A program made the position numbers and the translations under genes. Shown here one piece after another: positions 23,184 through 31,756 of a stretch of 64,000 nt of DNA. The DNA is from Scatosoma sp900555925 (lineage in GTDB: Bacteria; Bacillota; Clostridia; Christensenellales; Borkfalkiaceae), in NCBI GenBank assembly GCA_959603585.1, contig CAUGYD010000001.1:124001-188000 (forward strand). Direction: 5' to 3'. Positions within the stretch are counted from its first letter, which is position 1. The number at the start of each line of letters is the position of its first letter. Under the pieces are notes generated by a model. That model did no database searches. It was not told the DNA's origin and saw only the letters and a program-made list of their open reading frames with translations.

Positions 23184-24083
23184 TTAAAAGCCCGTGAGTT
23201 CCTTTCTCGTCTTGACGCTGACCCAGCCGCAGGAGACGGAGCCGGGGCCGACGTGAGCCCCGATGACGGGTCCCATGATGACGATTTTCGGTCTTACGCC
23301 CCATTTTGCCTCTACCATATCGGCGAGCTCGTTTGCGCCCTCCTCGTTGTCGGTATGGACGATGACGGCGATTTTATTTTCGTCCATAGGCGCCTTTTCC
23401 TGCGATTCGAGGACGAAATTGAAGGCCTTTTTCATGCCGCGCATCTTGCCGATGACTTTGAGTTTTCCTTCGGAATCGAAGATGATCATGGGCTTGATGT
23501 TGAGCGCCGTGCCGAATACGGCGGAGACGGCGGAAACGCGGCCGCCCTTCATGAGATAAAAGAGGTCGTTGGGGATAATGCAGTGCTGAATTCTCAATCT
23601 GACTTCCATGAGTTTTTCGTAAGCGTCTTTGGCGGACATGCCCTGATCGCGCATGTCGCAGGCCATAGAGACCAGCATGCCCTGTCCGATGGTGGCGGTG
23701 AGAGGGTCGACGGAATAGAGATTGAATTCGGGATATTCCTTTTTCACTTCCTCCGCCGCCTGTTTGGCGACGGAAACGGTGCGCGCGAGTCCCGAAGAAA
23801 TGCTGAAATGCAGGACGTCTTTGACGCCCGCGCGGGCCATTTTGCGGAAATGTTCGCAATGGGACTCATAATTGAGCATGGAAGTACGGGGGAAAGAACC
23901 CGCCCGAACTTTCTGATAGAAGTCGACGTAATCCTGATAGCAGGAAAACGCATCGACGCCCTCTTCCTGTTTTCCGTTCTTTTCCAAAGTAAAGGTGAGC
24001 GGAGCGAACCAAATTTCGCGTTTTTCGATATAATCTTTATATAAATCGCAGGTCGAATCGCTGGACACGGCAAACTGAATCAT
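23184..24083 (-). CDS. DegV family protein (second copy)
   Basis: 299 residues from MIQFAVSSDSTCDLY at 24083 (GGAG 8-9 bases upstream; the frame extends to 24143, but that start lies beyond the transcription start). SSDSTCDL, SSGLARTVSVAKQA, TIGQGMLVSMAC, KGGRVSAVSAVFG and the C-terminal IGAHVGPG are the DegV landmarks. It differs clearly from the copy at 19717 and probably binds a different acyl chain. It has its own consensus promoter with a palindrome at the transcription start. Confidence 0.92.
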   Translation of the reverse strand: MIQFAVSSDSTCDLYKDYIEKREIWFAPLTFTLEKNGKQEEGVDAFSCYQDYVDFYQKVRAGSFPRTSMLNYESHCEHFRKMARAGVKDVLHFSISSGLARTVSVAKQAAEEVKKEYPEFNLYSVDPLTATIGQGMLVSMACDMRDQGMSAKDAYEKLMEVRLRIQHCIIPNDLFYLMKGGRVSAVSAVFGTALNIKPMIIFDSEGKLKVIGKMRGMKKAFNFVLESQEKAPMDENKIAVIVHTDNEEGANELADMVEAKWGVRPKIVIMGPVIGAHVGPGSVSCGWVSVKTRKELTGF

Positions 24084-24108
24084 ACTAATTTCTCCGAACT
24101 TTTCATTA

Positions 24109-24124
24109 TCATAAAAATTTATGA
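24109..24124. promoter_or_regulatory. Operator-like palindrome at the degV transcription start
   Basis: TCATAAAAATTTATGA is a perfect 16-bp palindrome 7-8 bp downstream of the -10 box, overlapping the predicted +1. A related sequence, TTTGTCATTTATATTTTCATGATA in parts, recurs at about 24203-24226 on the pgm side. Confidence 0.6.
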
Positions 24125-24131
24125 CAAATTT

Positions 24132-24160
24132 ATTATAACACATAAAAATATTTCTGTCAA
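24132..24160 (-). promoter_or_regulatory. Consensus promoter of the second degV
   Basis: TTGACA (24155-24160), 17 bp, TATAAT (24132-24137) on the minus strand: a perfect match to both consensus boxes. Confidence 0.88.
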
Positions 24161-24361
24161 CGATATGGGGGAAAAATATATTAAAGCGGAATTAATAAAA
24201 TTTTGTCATTTATATTTTCATGATACCATTCCCGGCGTAAATTTTTTCTAACGGAATCTGTTTTTATCCTTACGATTTCGTAAGTTTTTGCTCTTCCGAA
24301 GCGAAAAAAGCGATAATTATGCGTCGCGAGAAAATTTTTACAATAATTTTTCTCAAAAGAC

Positions 24362-24390
24362 TTGAAAATTATGCCGAAAACCGTTATAAT
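24362..24390 (+). promoter_or_regulatory. Promoter of the phosphohexomutase gene
   Basis: TTGAAA (24362-24367), 17 bp, TATAAT (24385-24390). The leader is about 75 bases. The 388-bp region 24084-24471 otherwise holds only the divergent degV promoter and the two operator-like elements. Confidence 0.75.
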
Positions 24391-24471
24391 AGAGATAGAG
24401 TGGCATAAAGGAATTTATACACTCACGATTTTTAGGCATTCGCCTTTCTATTTGGAGCCGATACATATACG

Positions 24472-25998
24472 ATGATGACTTTACGGGAATATTTGCAGCT
24501 GAAAAACGGAACGGACGTCCGCGGCATCGCGACGGAAGGGATCGCGGGCGAAGAGGTCAACCTCACGCCCGAAGCCGCGGAAGCGATCGCGGAAGCGTTT
24601 GCAAAGTGGCTTTGCAGGCGGACGGGAAAAAGCCCTTTGCGCATCGCGGTGGGTCACGATTCGAGAATTTCCTCCCCCGCGCTGTCCGAAAGCGTCCTGA
24701 AAGGGATAGAGCGGACGGGCAACGTTGCGATTTTCACGCATCTTTCCTCTACGCCGTCCATGTTCATGCTCTTAAAAGACGAACGCTGGTCCGCAGACGG
24801 CTCGGTGATGATTACGGCCAGCCACCTCCCCTTCAACCGCAACGGCCTGAAATTTTTCACGGCGGAAGGCGGGTTGGAATCGGAGGACGTCAAAGAAATC
24901 CTCACTCTCGCCTCCGAGGCGCCGTTTCCCGAAAAGGCGGGCGGAAGCAGGATAGAAAAGCCGTATCTCGACGCCTACGCGCAGGATCTCGTCGAAAAGG
25001 TCCGCCGCGCGACGGGCGAAACGCAGCCCTTGAAGGGCAAGCGGATTCTCGTAGACGCGGGGAACGGAGCGGGCGGATTTTACGTGGATAAAGTCTTGAA
25101 GCCGCTCGGAGCGGATACGACGGGCTCGCAGTTTTTGGAGCCGGACGGCCGTTTTCCCAATCATATTCCCAACCCCGAAAACGAAACGGCGATGCGCTCC
25201 GTCTGCGAGGCGGTGAAGCGCAATCATGCGGACTTCGGAATTATTTTCGACACGGACGTAGACAGAGCGGGCGCCGTGGACGAGAATGGCGAAGAAATCA
25301 ACCGCAATCGCCTGATAGCGCTCATTTCCGCAGTTCTTTTGCGCGAAAAGGCGGGTACGATCGTGACCGATTCGGTCACCTCCGACGGTCTTTCGTCGTT
25401 TATCGCGGCGCACGGCGGAAAGCATTGCCGCTTCAAGCGCGGATATAAAAACGTCATCAACGAAGCGATCCGCTTAAACGAGGCGGGAGAATATACTCCC
25501 CTCGCGATAGAGACGAGCGGGCACGCCGCCTTGAAGGAGAATTACTTTCTCGACGACGGCGCGTATCTCGTCACGAGACTCTTGATTGCGCTTTCGGAGG
25601 CTGCGAAAGCGGGGCAAAAGCTCACGGACCTCATTTCGGACCTTCCCGAACCCGAAGAAGCGGCGGAATACCGTCCGACGTTTATGAAGGGGTGCGATTT
25701 CAAAGCGCTGGGCAATCGTGTAATCGAGGAGCTCAAAGCGCACGCGGCGGGACTTTCTTACGTTTCCCCCGCGCCCGAAAACCACGAGGGAATACGCCTG
25801 AATTTCGATAAGGAGCACGGCGATGGCTGGGCGCTGGTGCGGCTGAGCTTGCACGAACCCATTCTTCCCGTCAACGTGGAGAGCAATTCAAAGGGCGGAG
25901 CGAAGAAGATCGCCCGGGAGCTCTATACGTTTTTGAAGCAGTATGATTTTCTCGACCTGTCGGCGTTAAAAAGCGCGGCGGGCGAGTCAGAAAATTAA
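24472..25998 (+). CDS. Phosphoglucomutase/phosphomannomutase
   Basis: Alpha-D-phosphohexomutase of 508 residues. GTDVRG (13-18), VGHDSRISSP, the phosphoserine loop TASHLPFNRNGLK (about 109-121), the Mg site FDTDVDRAG and the sugar loop ETSGHAALKENYFLDDGAY are all present, with a C-terminal phosphate-binding domain. The usual TASHNPxxxNG loop has Leu for Asn. Whether glucose or mannose phosphate is preferred cannot be decided. Only a weak GGAG, 14 bases away, precedes the ATG; the next ATG (24475) is equally possible. Transketolase follows 22 bp later. Confidence 0.92.
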   Translation: MMTLREYLQLKNGTDVRGIATEGIAGEEVNLTPEAAEAIAEAFAKWLCRRTGKSPLRIAVGHDSRISSPALSESVLKGIERTGNVAIFTHLSSTPSMFMLLKDERWSADGSVMITASHLPFNRNGLKFFTAEGGLESEDVKEILTLASEAPFPEKAGGSRIEKPYLDAYAQDLVEKVRRATGETQPLKGKRILVDAGNGAGGFYVDKVLKPLGADTTGSQFLEPDGRFPNHIPNPENETAMRSVCEAVKRNHADFGIIFDTDVDRAGAVDENGEEINRNRLIALISAVLLREKAGTIVTDSVTSDGLSSFIAAHGGKHCRFKRGYKNVINEAIRLNEAGEYTPLAIETSGHAALKENYFLDDGAYLVTRLLIALSEAAKAGQKLTDLISDLPEPEEAAEYRPTFMKGCDFKALGNRVIEELKAHAAGLSYVSPAPENHEGIRLNFDKEHGDGWALVRLSLHEPILPVNVESNSKGGAKKIARELYTFLKQYDFLDLSALKSAAGESEN

Positions 25999-26020
25999 AA
26001 AATAAAAATTAGGAGATATT

Positions 26021-28030
26021 ATGATGGACGTACAACAGACCACTATCAACGCGGTGAGAATCTTATCCGCGGAAGCAATTCAGAAGGCGAAATCGGGTCA
26101 TCCCGGGCTTCCCATGGGCAGCGCGCCGATCGGTTACGCACTCTTCCAGAATTTCCTGAAATTCAATCCCAGGGATCCGAAGTGGGAAGACCGCGACAGA
26201 TTTATTCTTTCGGCGGGTCACGGCTCCATGCTCGATTATTCTCTCCTTTATCTTTACGGTTACGATTTGAAGAAGGAAGATCTGATGAACTTCCGTCAAT
26301 TGGATTCCAAGACTCCCGGCCATCCCGAATACGGCCATACGGTCGGCATCGAGACGACGACGGGGCCTTTGGGACAGGGAATCGCCAACGCGGTGGGCAT
26401 GGCGCTTGCGGAAGCGCATTTGGCGGCAAAATATAATAAACCCGGGTTCCCCGTCGTAGATCACTATACCTATGCGCTCTGCGGCGACGGCTGTTTGGAG
26501 GAAGGAATTTCCTACGAAGCCTGTTCGTTTGCGGGCACGCACGCGCTCGGAAAGCTCATACTCTTCTACGACGACAATAACATCACGATAGAAGGCGACA
26601 CGGACGTGACGTTTAAGGAAAACGTCGGCGCGCGTTTCGCGGCGCAGAACTGGCAGGTTCTTCACGTGGATCTCGTCACCGATCCCGATAATATCGAAGC
26701 GATTTCCGACGCGGTGGAAAAAGCGAAGGCGCGCACGGATAAACCCACGGTCATCATCTGCCACACGAAAATCGGCTACGGTTCCCCGCTCGAAGGAACG
26801 GCGAAGTGCCACGGCGCGCCCCTCGGCGAAGAGAACCTTCAAAAGACCAAGGAGAAGCTGGGCTGGCCGTGCGCGGAAGCGTTCGACTGCCCCGCGGAGG
26901 TATTCGAGCATTGCGCCTTAGCGGCGAACGCGGGTGCGGAAAAGGAAATGCAGTGGAAGAAGATGTTCGCGGAATACGAATACGCCTATCCCGAACTCGC
27001 GGCGGAATACAAAGCGGCGATGGCGAACGAAAAGCCCGACCTCGAAGCGATGGAAGAGCTCTTCGCGTTCGATAAGCCCATGGCTACCCGCCAAACCTCT
27101 TCCGTGGTTTTGAATAAGTTGGCGGCGGTGATTCCCCAGCTCATGGGCGGCAGTGCCGACCTCGCCCCCTCCAATCTTTCGGACATGAAGGATACGGAAG
27201 AAATCAAATACGGAACGTTTGCGCCCGATTCCTACGAAGGCAGAAACATTCATTTCGGAATCCGTGAACACGCGATGGCGGCGATAGCGAACGGTATGCA
27301 GCTCCACGGCGGAATACAGGCGTACTGTGCGACCTTCTTCGTGTTCTCCGACTATTGCAAGCCCGCCATGCGCCTCGCGGCTCTCATGAATATTCCCGTG
27401 ACGTATATCATGACGCACGATTCCATCGGCGTCGGGGAGGACGGCCCCACGCACGAGCCTGTGGAACAGCTGATTTCTCTCCGTTCCATTCCGGGAATGA
27501 AGGTGTATCGTCCCGCGGACGGCAAAGAGACGGCGGCGGCGTGGATTTCCGCGCTGACGGGCACCCAGCCCACGGCGCTCGTCCTCACGAGACAGAACCT
27601 GCCGCAGTATGAAAACAGCGGCCTTGCGGCGCTGAAAGGCGGATATGTGCTGGAAGATGCGGAAGGAACGCCCGACGTTCTCCTCATCGGCACAGGTTCG
27701 GAAGTGGAACTCTGCGTCAAGGCAAAGGCACTGCTTGCGGAAAAGAACGTCAAGGCGCGCGTGGTTTCCATGCCCTGCATCGAAGAATTTGAAAAGCAGA
27801 CCGCAGAGTATAAGGAAAGCGTCCTTCCGTCGGCGGTCAAAGCGAGAGTATGCGTAGAAGCCGGCTCCCCTTACAGCTGGTATAAATACGCGGGCGACGA
27901 CGGCGAAATCGTCGGAATGACGACGTTCGGCGCTTCCGCTCCCGCAAACTTGCTCTTTGAGAAATTCGGTTTCACGGCAGAAAACGTCGCGGAAAAAGCA
28001 ATGGCTTCCATCGCCAAGGCAAATAAGTAA
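26021..28030 (+). CDS. tkt: Transketolase
   Basis: TPP-dependent ketol transfer in the non-oxidative pentose phosphate pathway; supplies erythrose 4-phosphate for the shikimate route. 669 residues, full length. KSGHPGLPMGSAPIGY near the N-terminus, the TPP motif GDGCLEEGISYEA (about 154-166) with DDNNITIEG, and the pyrimidine-domain Glu in REHAMAAIANG are visible. AGGAGATATT precedes tandem ATGs at 26021 and 26024. Probably co-transcribed with the phosphohexomutase. Confidence 0.96.
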   Translation: MMDVQQTTINAVRILSAEAIQKAKSGHPGLPMGSAPIGYALFQNFLKFNPRDPKWEDRDRFILSAGHGSMLDYSLLYLYGYDLKKEDLMNFRQLDSKTPGHPEYGHTVGIETTTGPLGQGIANAVGMALAEAHLAAKYNKPGFPVVDHYTYALCGDGCLEEGISYEACSFAGTHALGKLILFYDDNNITIEGDTDVTFKENVGARFAAQNWQVLHVDLVTDPDNIEAISDAVEKAKARTDKPTVIICHTKIGYGSPLEGTAKCHGAPLGEENLQKTKEKLGWPCAEAFDCPAEVFEHCALAANAGAEKEMQWKKMFAEYEYAYPELAAEYKAAMANEKPDLEAMEELFAFDKPMATRQTSSVVLNKLAAVIPQLMGGSADLAPSNLSDMKDTEEIKYGTFAPDSYEGRNIHFGIREHAMAAIANGMQLHGGIQAYCATFFVFSDYCKPAMRLAALMNIPVTYIMTHDSIGVGEDGPTHEPVEQLISLRSIPGMKVYRPADGKETAAAWISALTGTQPTALVLTRQNLPQYENSGLAALKGGYVLEDAEGTPDVLLIGTGSEVELCVKAKALLAEKNVKARVVSMPCIEEFEKQTAEYKESVLPSAVKARVCVEAGSPYSWYKYAGDDGEIVGMTTFGASAPANLLFEKFGFTAENVAEKAMASIAKANK

Positions 28031-28033
28031 TTC

Positions 28034-28068
28034 AAAAAGCGGCGGGAAAAAATCCCGCCGCTTTTTTT
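28034..28068 (+). terminator. tkt terminator
   Basis: AAAAAGCGGCGGGA, a 5-base loop, TCCCGCCGCTTTTTT, beginning 4 bases after the tkt stop codon. Confidence 0.95.
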
Positions 28069-28111
28069 CTCGTCCTTTTCTTTTTTCGGTCGTTTTTCCT
28101 CTGTCCGTTTT

Positions 28112-28375
28112 ACTTCTTGTCTTTCATTTCTCCCACTATTTCCCCCTCCACCCCATTTACCTCTTGCCCTTCGTTTCTCTCCACTATTTTCTGCCCCTCC
28201 ACCTTTTTTCTTGTCTTTCGTTTCCCCCACTATTTTCCGACCCCGCCTTTTTTCTCTTGTCTTTCATTTCCCCCACTATTTTCCGACCTTCCGCCCCTTT
28301 CCTCTTGTCTTTCATTTCTCCCCACTATTTTCTGTCTCCGCCCTTTTCTTCTTGTCCTTCGTCTCTCCCGTTTTC
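28112..28375. repeat. Degenerate pyrimidine-rich minisatellite
   Basis: About six copies of a 40-50 bp unit built around CTTGTCTTTCATTT, CCCCACTATTTTC and a CCGCCCTTTT-like end. On the plus strand it is almost pure C/T, so long frames stay open on both strands, but they are repetitive and have no SD. I treat it as non-coding. It fills most of the 480-bp gap between tkt and the nitroreductase. Confidence 0.8.
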
Positions 28376-28455
28376 TCGTTGTTTTCCCCTTGCTCTTTCT
28401 TTCGTTTTTCTTTTTTGTTTTCCATGTATATATACGCACTTCAACATACGTACAT

Positions 28456-28484
28456 TTGCACATCTTAAAAATTTTGCATATCAT
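28456..28484 (+). promoter_or_regulatory. Nitroreductase promoter
   Basis: TTGCAC (28456-28461), 17 bp, TATCAT (28479-28484), about 29 bases before the start codon. Confidence 0.6.
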
Positions 28485-28512
28485 GAAATAGATTATAAGG
28501 AGTTATCTGATT

Positions 28513-29043
28513 ATGGATATTCAGACAATAAAAGAATTATTTCTCACCCGCCAGAGCTGTCGCAGCTTTTCCTCCCGTCCCGTTTCAAAGGAGCAAATCG
28601 AAGAAATCTGTTCTCTCGCGGCGCTGGCGCCTTCCGCATGTGATTTACAGCCTTGGAAGGTCTATGCCGTAACGGGGGAAAAACGCAAGCCCCTTGCGGA
28701 TTTCCTGCTCGAAAGCGGAAAGGCTCCCTTTGTCGGAGATGCTCCCGCATTTCTGATCATAGCGGAAAACCCCGCCGCTTCCCGAGAAAGACCGACGCTC
28801 TCCTATTACGCGCCGTCGGACACGGGCGAATTTACGGCACACCTGATCCTCGCCGCGAAAGCCGCGGGGCTGGACACCTGTATTCTGGGCTGGCAGAACC
28901 GTCCGGGATTGAAAGAGCTGGCAGGTATAACCGACGCCGTAAATATTCCCTATGTAGTGGCGCTCGGCTATGCTTCGGAAGGTTATGAAACCCGCTCGAA
29001 AGACCGCCGCCCTTTGAGCGAGACCCTGACGTTTATCGGCTGA
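28513..29043 (+). CDS. Nitroreductase family protein (FMN oxidoreductase)
   Basis: 176 residues. TRQSCRSFSSRPVSKEQIEE near the N-terminus gives the FMN phosphate-binding arginines, LAALAPSACDLQPWKVYAV the flavin isoalloxazine contacts, and LAAKAAGLDTCILGW the central helix. The family reduces nitro compounds, quinones or enones with NAD(P)H; the substrate is unknown. AAGGAG lies 11 bases before the ATG. A terminator follows. A second family member is at 38527-39189. Confidence 0.9.
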   Translation: MDIQTIKELFLTRQSCRSFSSRPVSKEQIEEICSLAALAPSACDLQPWKVYAVTGEKRKPLADFLLESGKAPFVGDAPAFLIIAENPAASRERPTLSYYAPSDTGEFTAHLILAAKAAGLDTCILGWQNRPGLKELAGITDAVNIPYVVALGYASEGYETRSKDRRPLSETLTFIG

Positions 29044-29140
29044 AAACGTTAATTTTTGCCGAAAGAACAAAACCTATATAAGCTGATCTTAAATGAGGCT
29101 TTACACGCGATTTTTAATCCGTTGTTTTTGCCGAAAAAGA

Positions 29141-29179
29141 CCGCCGAAGGGCTTATATAAGTCCTTCGGCGGCTTTTTT
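29141..29179 (+). terminator. Terminator downstream of nitroreductase
   Basis: CCGCCGAAGG and CCTTCGGCGG arms with the loop GCTTATATAAGT, itself nearly palindromic, followed by CTTTTTT. The T-run is on the plus strand. Confidence 0.9.
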
Positions 29180-29189
29180 CGTTACAAAA

Positions 29190-30059
29190 TTATTTTTTAT
29201 TTACGGGTACCCAAATTTCGCTGCGATAATCGGGACTTTCCATATTTCCTTTTGTATAGGCTTCTATATCCATTTCGTAAGTCGGCCGATAACCGGACGC
29301 GGGAAAAAATTCCGATACAATTTTGTGCCACATCGTTTGTATCGCTTCGGGCATTTTTCCCTTGCACTCGAATACCGCCCAGGTTCTTGCGGGGACGGTA
29401 TTTTTTCTGAACCCTTTGGGCGGCACGGCAGTCTTATCGCATTTTGCCGCAATCGAGTAGTCAAACGTCTTTGCGTTTTCGGGTAAATTCCCATAGCAGA
29501 TTCCAAAAATATACGTTTTGTCGCAAGCGATGTCCAAGAGCTTTTCTATCGTTCCGTCACTGTGCGCCCTCGTCCAAAACTCCGGAATACTTTTCGCATT
29601 TTCAGAATTTTCGACGGTGTGTGTTTCGACTTTTTCGACAACGTCGAAGGCCTCTTTCTCGACAATCTTGTAGTCCATTAAAATTCCTCCGTTCAATGAA
29701 ATTTTCACGGAAAGCCGAGAAAATGATTTGAGTTTGAAACCGCCCTTTCTCGCATCGGAAGGTGTAACGCCGTGAAATTTTGAAAAAGCCCTCGTAAAAC
29801 TTTCGGGACTCTCGTACCCGTATTTCAAAGCGATATCTATTACCTTATCCGCCGAAGTTTTCAGCTCATTGCCGGCAAGAGTGAGCCTTCTGCCCCGAAT
29901 ATATTCTCCGAGCGTCATTCCGCACAGAATACTGAAAATTCTTTGGAAATAGAAATTTGAACAAGCGGCTTGTTCGGCGACGCGGTCATAATCTATTTCT
30001 TCCGTCAGATGTTCCTCGACATAATCGATGGCGTTTTGTATTCCGGTAACCCAATCCAT
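29190..30059 (-). CDS. AraC-type regulator with GyrI-like effector domain
   Basis: 289 residues. The N-terminal AraC HTH pair is at about 8-105 (QAACSNFYFQRIFSILCG, then DIALKYGYESPESFTRAFSKFHGVTPSDAR in parts). The C-terminal part (about 128-289) is a GyrI-like/AraC-E-bind small-molecule domain ending EAYTKGNMESPDYRSEIWVPV. Relatives of this architecture sense hydrophobic drugs or dyes. It is convergent with the nitroreductase, which is a possible target. A TATAAT at 30086-30091 lies upstream without a good -35; the SD is weak. Confidence 0.9.
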   Translation of the reverse strand: MDWVTGIQNAIDYVEEHLTEEIDYDRVAEQAACSNFYFQRIFSILCGMTLGEYIRGRRLTLAGNELKTSADKVIDIALKYGYESPESFTRAFSKFHGVTPSDARKGGFKLKSFSRLSVKISLNGGILMDYKIVEKEAFDVVEKVETHTVENSENAKSIPEFWTRAHSDGTIEKLLDIACDKTYIFGICYGNLPENAKTFDYSIAAKCDKTAVPPKGFRKNTVPARTWAVFECKGKMPEAIQTMWHKIVSEFFPASGYRPTYEMDIEAYTKGNMESPDYRSEIWVPVNKK

Positions 30060-30155
30060 ATTTTCTTTTGTCTCCGTGTGTTTCCATTATAGAACAAAAA
30101 AAATACAAAATCCTGATTTTTTATGCCGAGTACTGTCGGGAAGCCGTTTCAAGAA

Positions 30156-31400
30156 TTATCCGAGGGGATAGGGTTCTCCGTTTCTGTACTCCCATTCTCC
30201 CGCCCAATATACGGTAGTATAAGAGGAAGTTTCCCATGCAGCCTCACCTTCTTCGACTTCTGCAAACAGATAAACGGTATTGTCACCATTACTGTAAAAC
30301 GCCCGATTGTCTATTTCTTCCACACTTTTCGGAATAACCACCTTTTTCAATGCGCAATTTCTGAAAGCCTCATAGCCGATCTTTTCGACGCTTTTCCCGA
30401 GCTGTAACTTTTTCAAGCCCGTACAATCATTAAAAGCATTGTTCTCAATTATTTCCACGGAATCGGGAATGGTTATATTCTCCAAAGAGGAACAAGAGGA
30501 AAAAGCGAACGTGCCGATTGTTTCCACGGAATCGGGAATAGTTATATTCTTCAAAGAAGGACAATTAGAAAAAGCGCTTTCCCCTATTGTCTTTAACGCC
30601 GGAGATAACCTTACGGAGGTCAGATTCTCACAGGATCAAAAGGCAAGATCTCCTATAGTCATAAACTGAATCCGGCAACGAAATACTCTCTGCAAGGCTG
30701 CCCGAAAAAGTTAGTTCTCCCAATGTAACGACCCCGTCGGGAATCGCGTTTTTCTCCCCGCCGTGAAGCAGAGTTTTTGTCTCCCGTTCTATCAGACAGC
30801 CGCCCTCGATATAATAGCTCTCGTTTCCTTCCGCCACGGTAATGGTTTCCAATGCTTCGCAATGCAAACTTCCTTCCCCTATGGAAACCACTCCTGCGGG
30901 AATTGTTATCTCTTTCAGGGAATCGCAATAAGCAAACGCATATTCCCCTATCGTTTTCAGACTTTCCGGCAAATCTATTTCGCTCATATCACAACTGCTG
31001 AAGGCTCTTTCCCCGATTTCTTCCAGTCCCTCGGAAAACTCTGCCTTAAATAATCCGCATTCGTAGAAAGCCATTTCCCCGATCGTCTTTACACTTGAAG
31101 GAATAGCCACGCTCATCAAATCTTCGTTTCCGCGAAAAGCACTTGCTTTGATTCCCGTAACCGGCTCGTCGAGGTAAGTCGAAGGAATCACCACCTCGGA
31201 AACCTCTGCGGCCCCCATTCCCGATACCCAGTACCCCTCTTCTCCGTCCGGAGCGGGAATATATCTGAGCCCTTCCGTAGGTTTCAGTCCCGCCGTCGCG
31301 TCACCGTTTTCCTTATCGCCGCAAGCGGTCAAAGCCAATCCGGCAGCGGCGATAGCCGCACAGCAAACGGACAAAAAAAGATTTTCCCCGATTTTTTCAT
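30156..31400 (-). pseudogene. Broken BspA-type leucine-rich-repeat lipoprotein gene
   Basis: The product would be a lipoprotein with about eleven TpLRR (BspA-like) repeats such as IPSSVKTIGEMAFYEC and IPDSVETIGTFAFSSC, a typical surface adhesin repeat. The start, SD AAAGGAG then ATG at 31400, encodes MKKSGKIFF and then runs out of frame at a T7 run (31373-31379, minus sense). One extra T would give a good signal peptide ending LTAC, a lipobox, and enter the LRR frame. A second shift (an extra T, 30663-30665) and an in-frame TGA (30636-30638) interrupt repeats near the middle, after which the LRR frame continues to 30156. The lesions may be real decay, phase variation at T7, or sequencing error. 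Confidence 0.8.
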
Positions 31401-31554
31401 AATTTCTCCTTTGTTGCCTTTGGTTATCCTGCAACGGAGGTATTATATCATATCGGGGAAAGTCTGTCAATATGCCGATAAAAAATTTATTGTTGTCGAT
31501 TGAAAATGTTTTAGTCAGCCGCAAAACTTTACGCCAAAATATCGCGATTTTTAT

Positions 31555-31755
31555 TCAAATATCCAATTCAGGCGGAACGTCGATTTCGTCGGAGACATAT
31601 TTTCCGTTCTTTTTCCGCTGCCGAACGCACTCGGAAAGGAGGTATTCGATTTGCCCGTTCACGGATCGGAAATCGTCCTCCGCCCAAGCCGCGATAGCCG
31701 CATACAGTTTCGGAGACAGGCGAAGCGGCACCTGTTTTTTCTGATTATCGTTCAT
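31555..31755 (-). CDS. Small Arc-like ribbon-helix-helix protein
   Basis: 66 residues. KKQVPLRLSPKLYAAIAAWA is the strand and first helix of an RHH domain, and SVNGQIEYLLSECVRQRKK the second helix, matching Arc-like regulators of SPFH partners. The start is 1 base after the stop of the SPFH gene (TGA-G-ATG), with no strong SD, so translation is probably coupled. The small protein is often annotated as a toxin-antitoxin component; nothing here supports a toxin. Confidence 0.8.
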   Translation of the reverse strand: MNDNQKKQVPLRLSPKLYAAIAAWAEDDFRSVNGQIEYLLSECVRQRKKNGKYVSDEIDVPPELDI

Positions 31756-31756
31756 C

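Noticed and set aside
28112..28375. CRISPR array
   Set aside because: Repeats are degenerate, adjoining and pyrimidine-rich with no unique spacers and no cas genes nearby.
31555..31755. Toxin-antitoxin antitoxin
   Set aside because: No toxin gene is adjacent; the partner is an SPFH protein.
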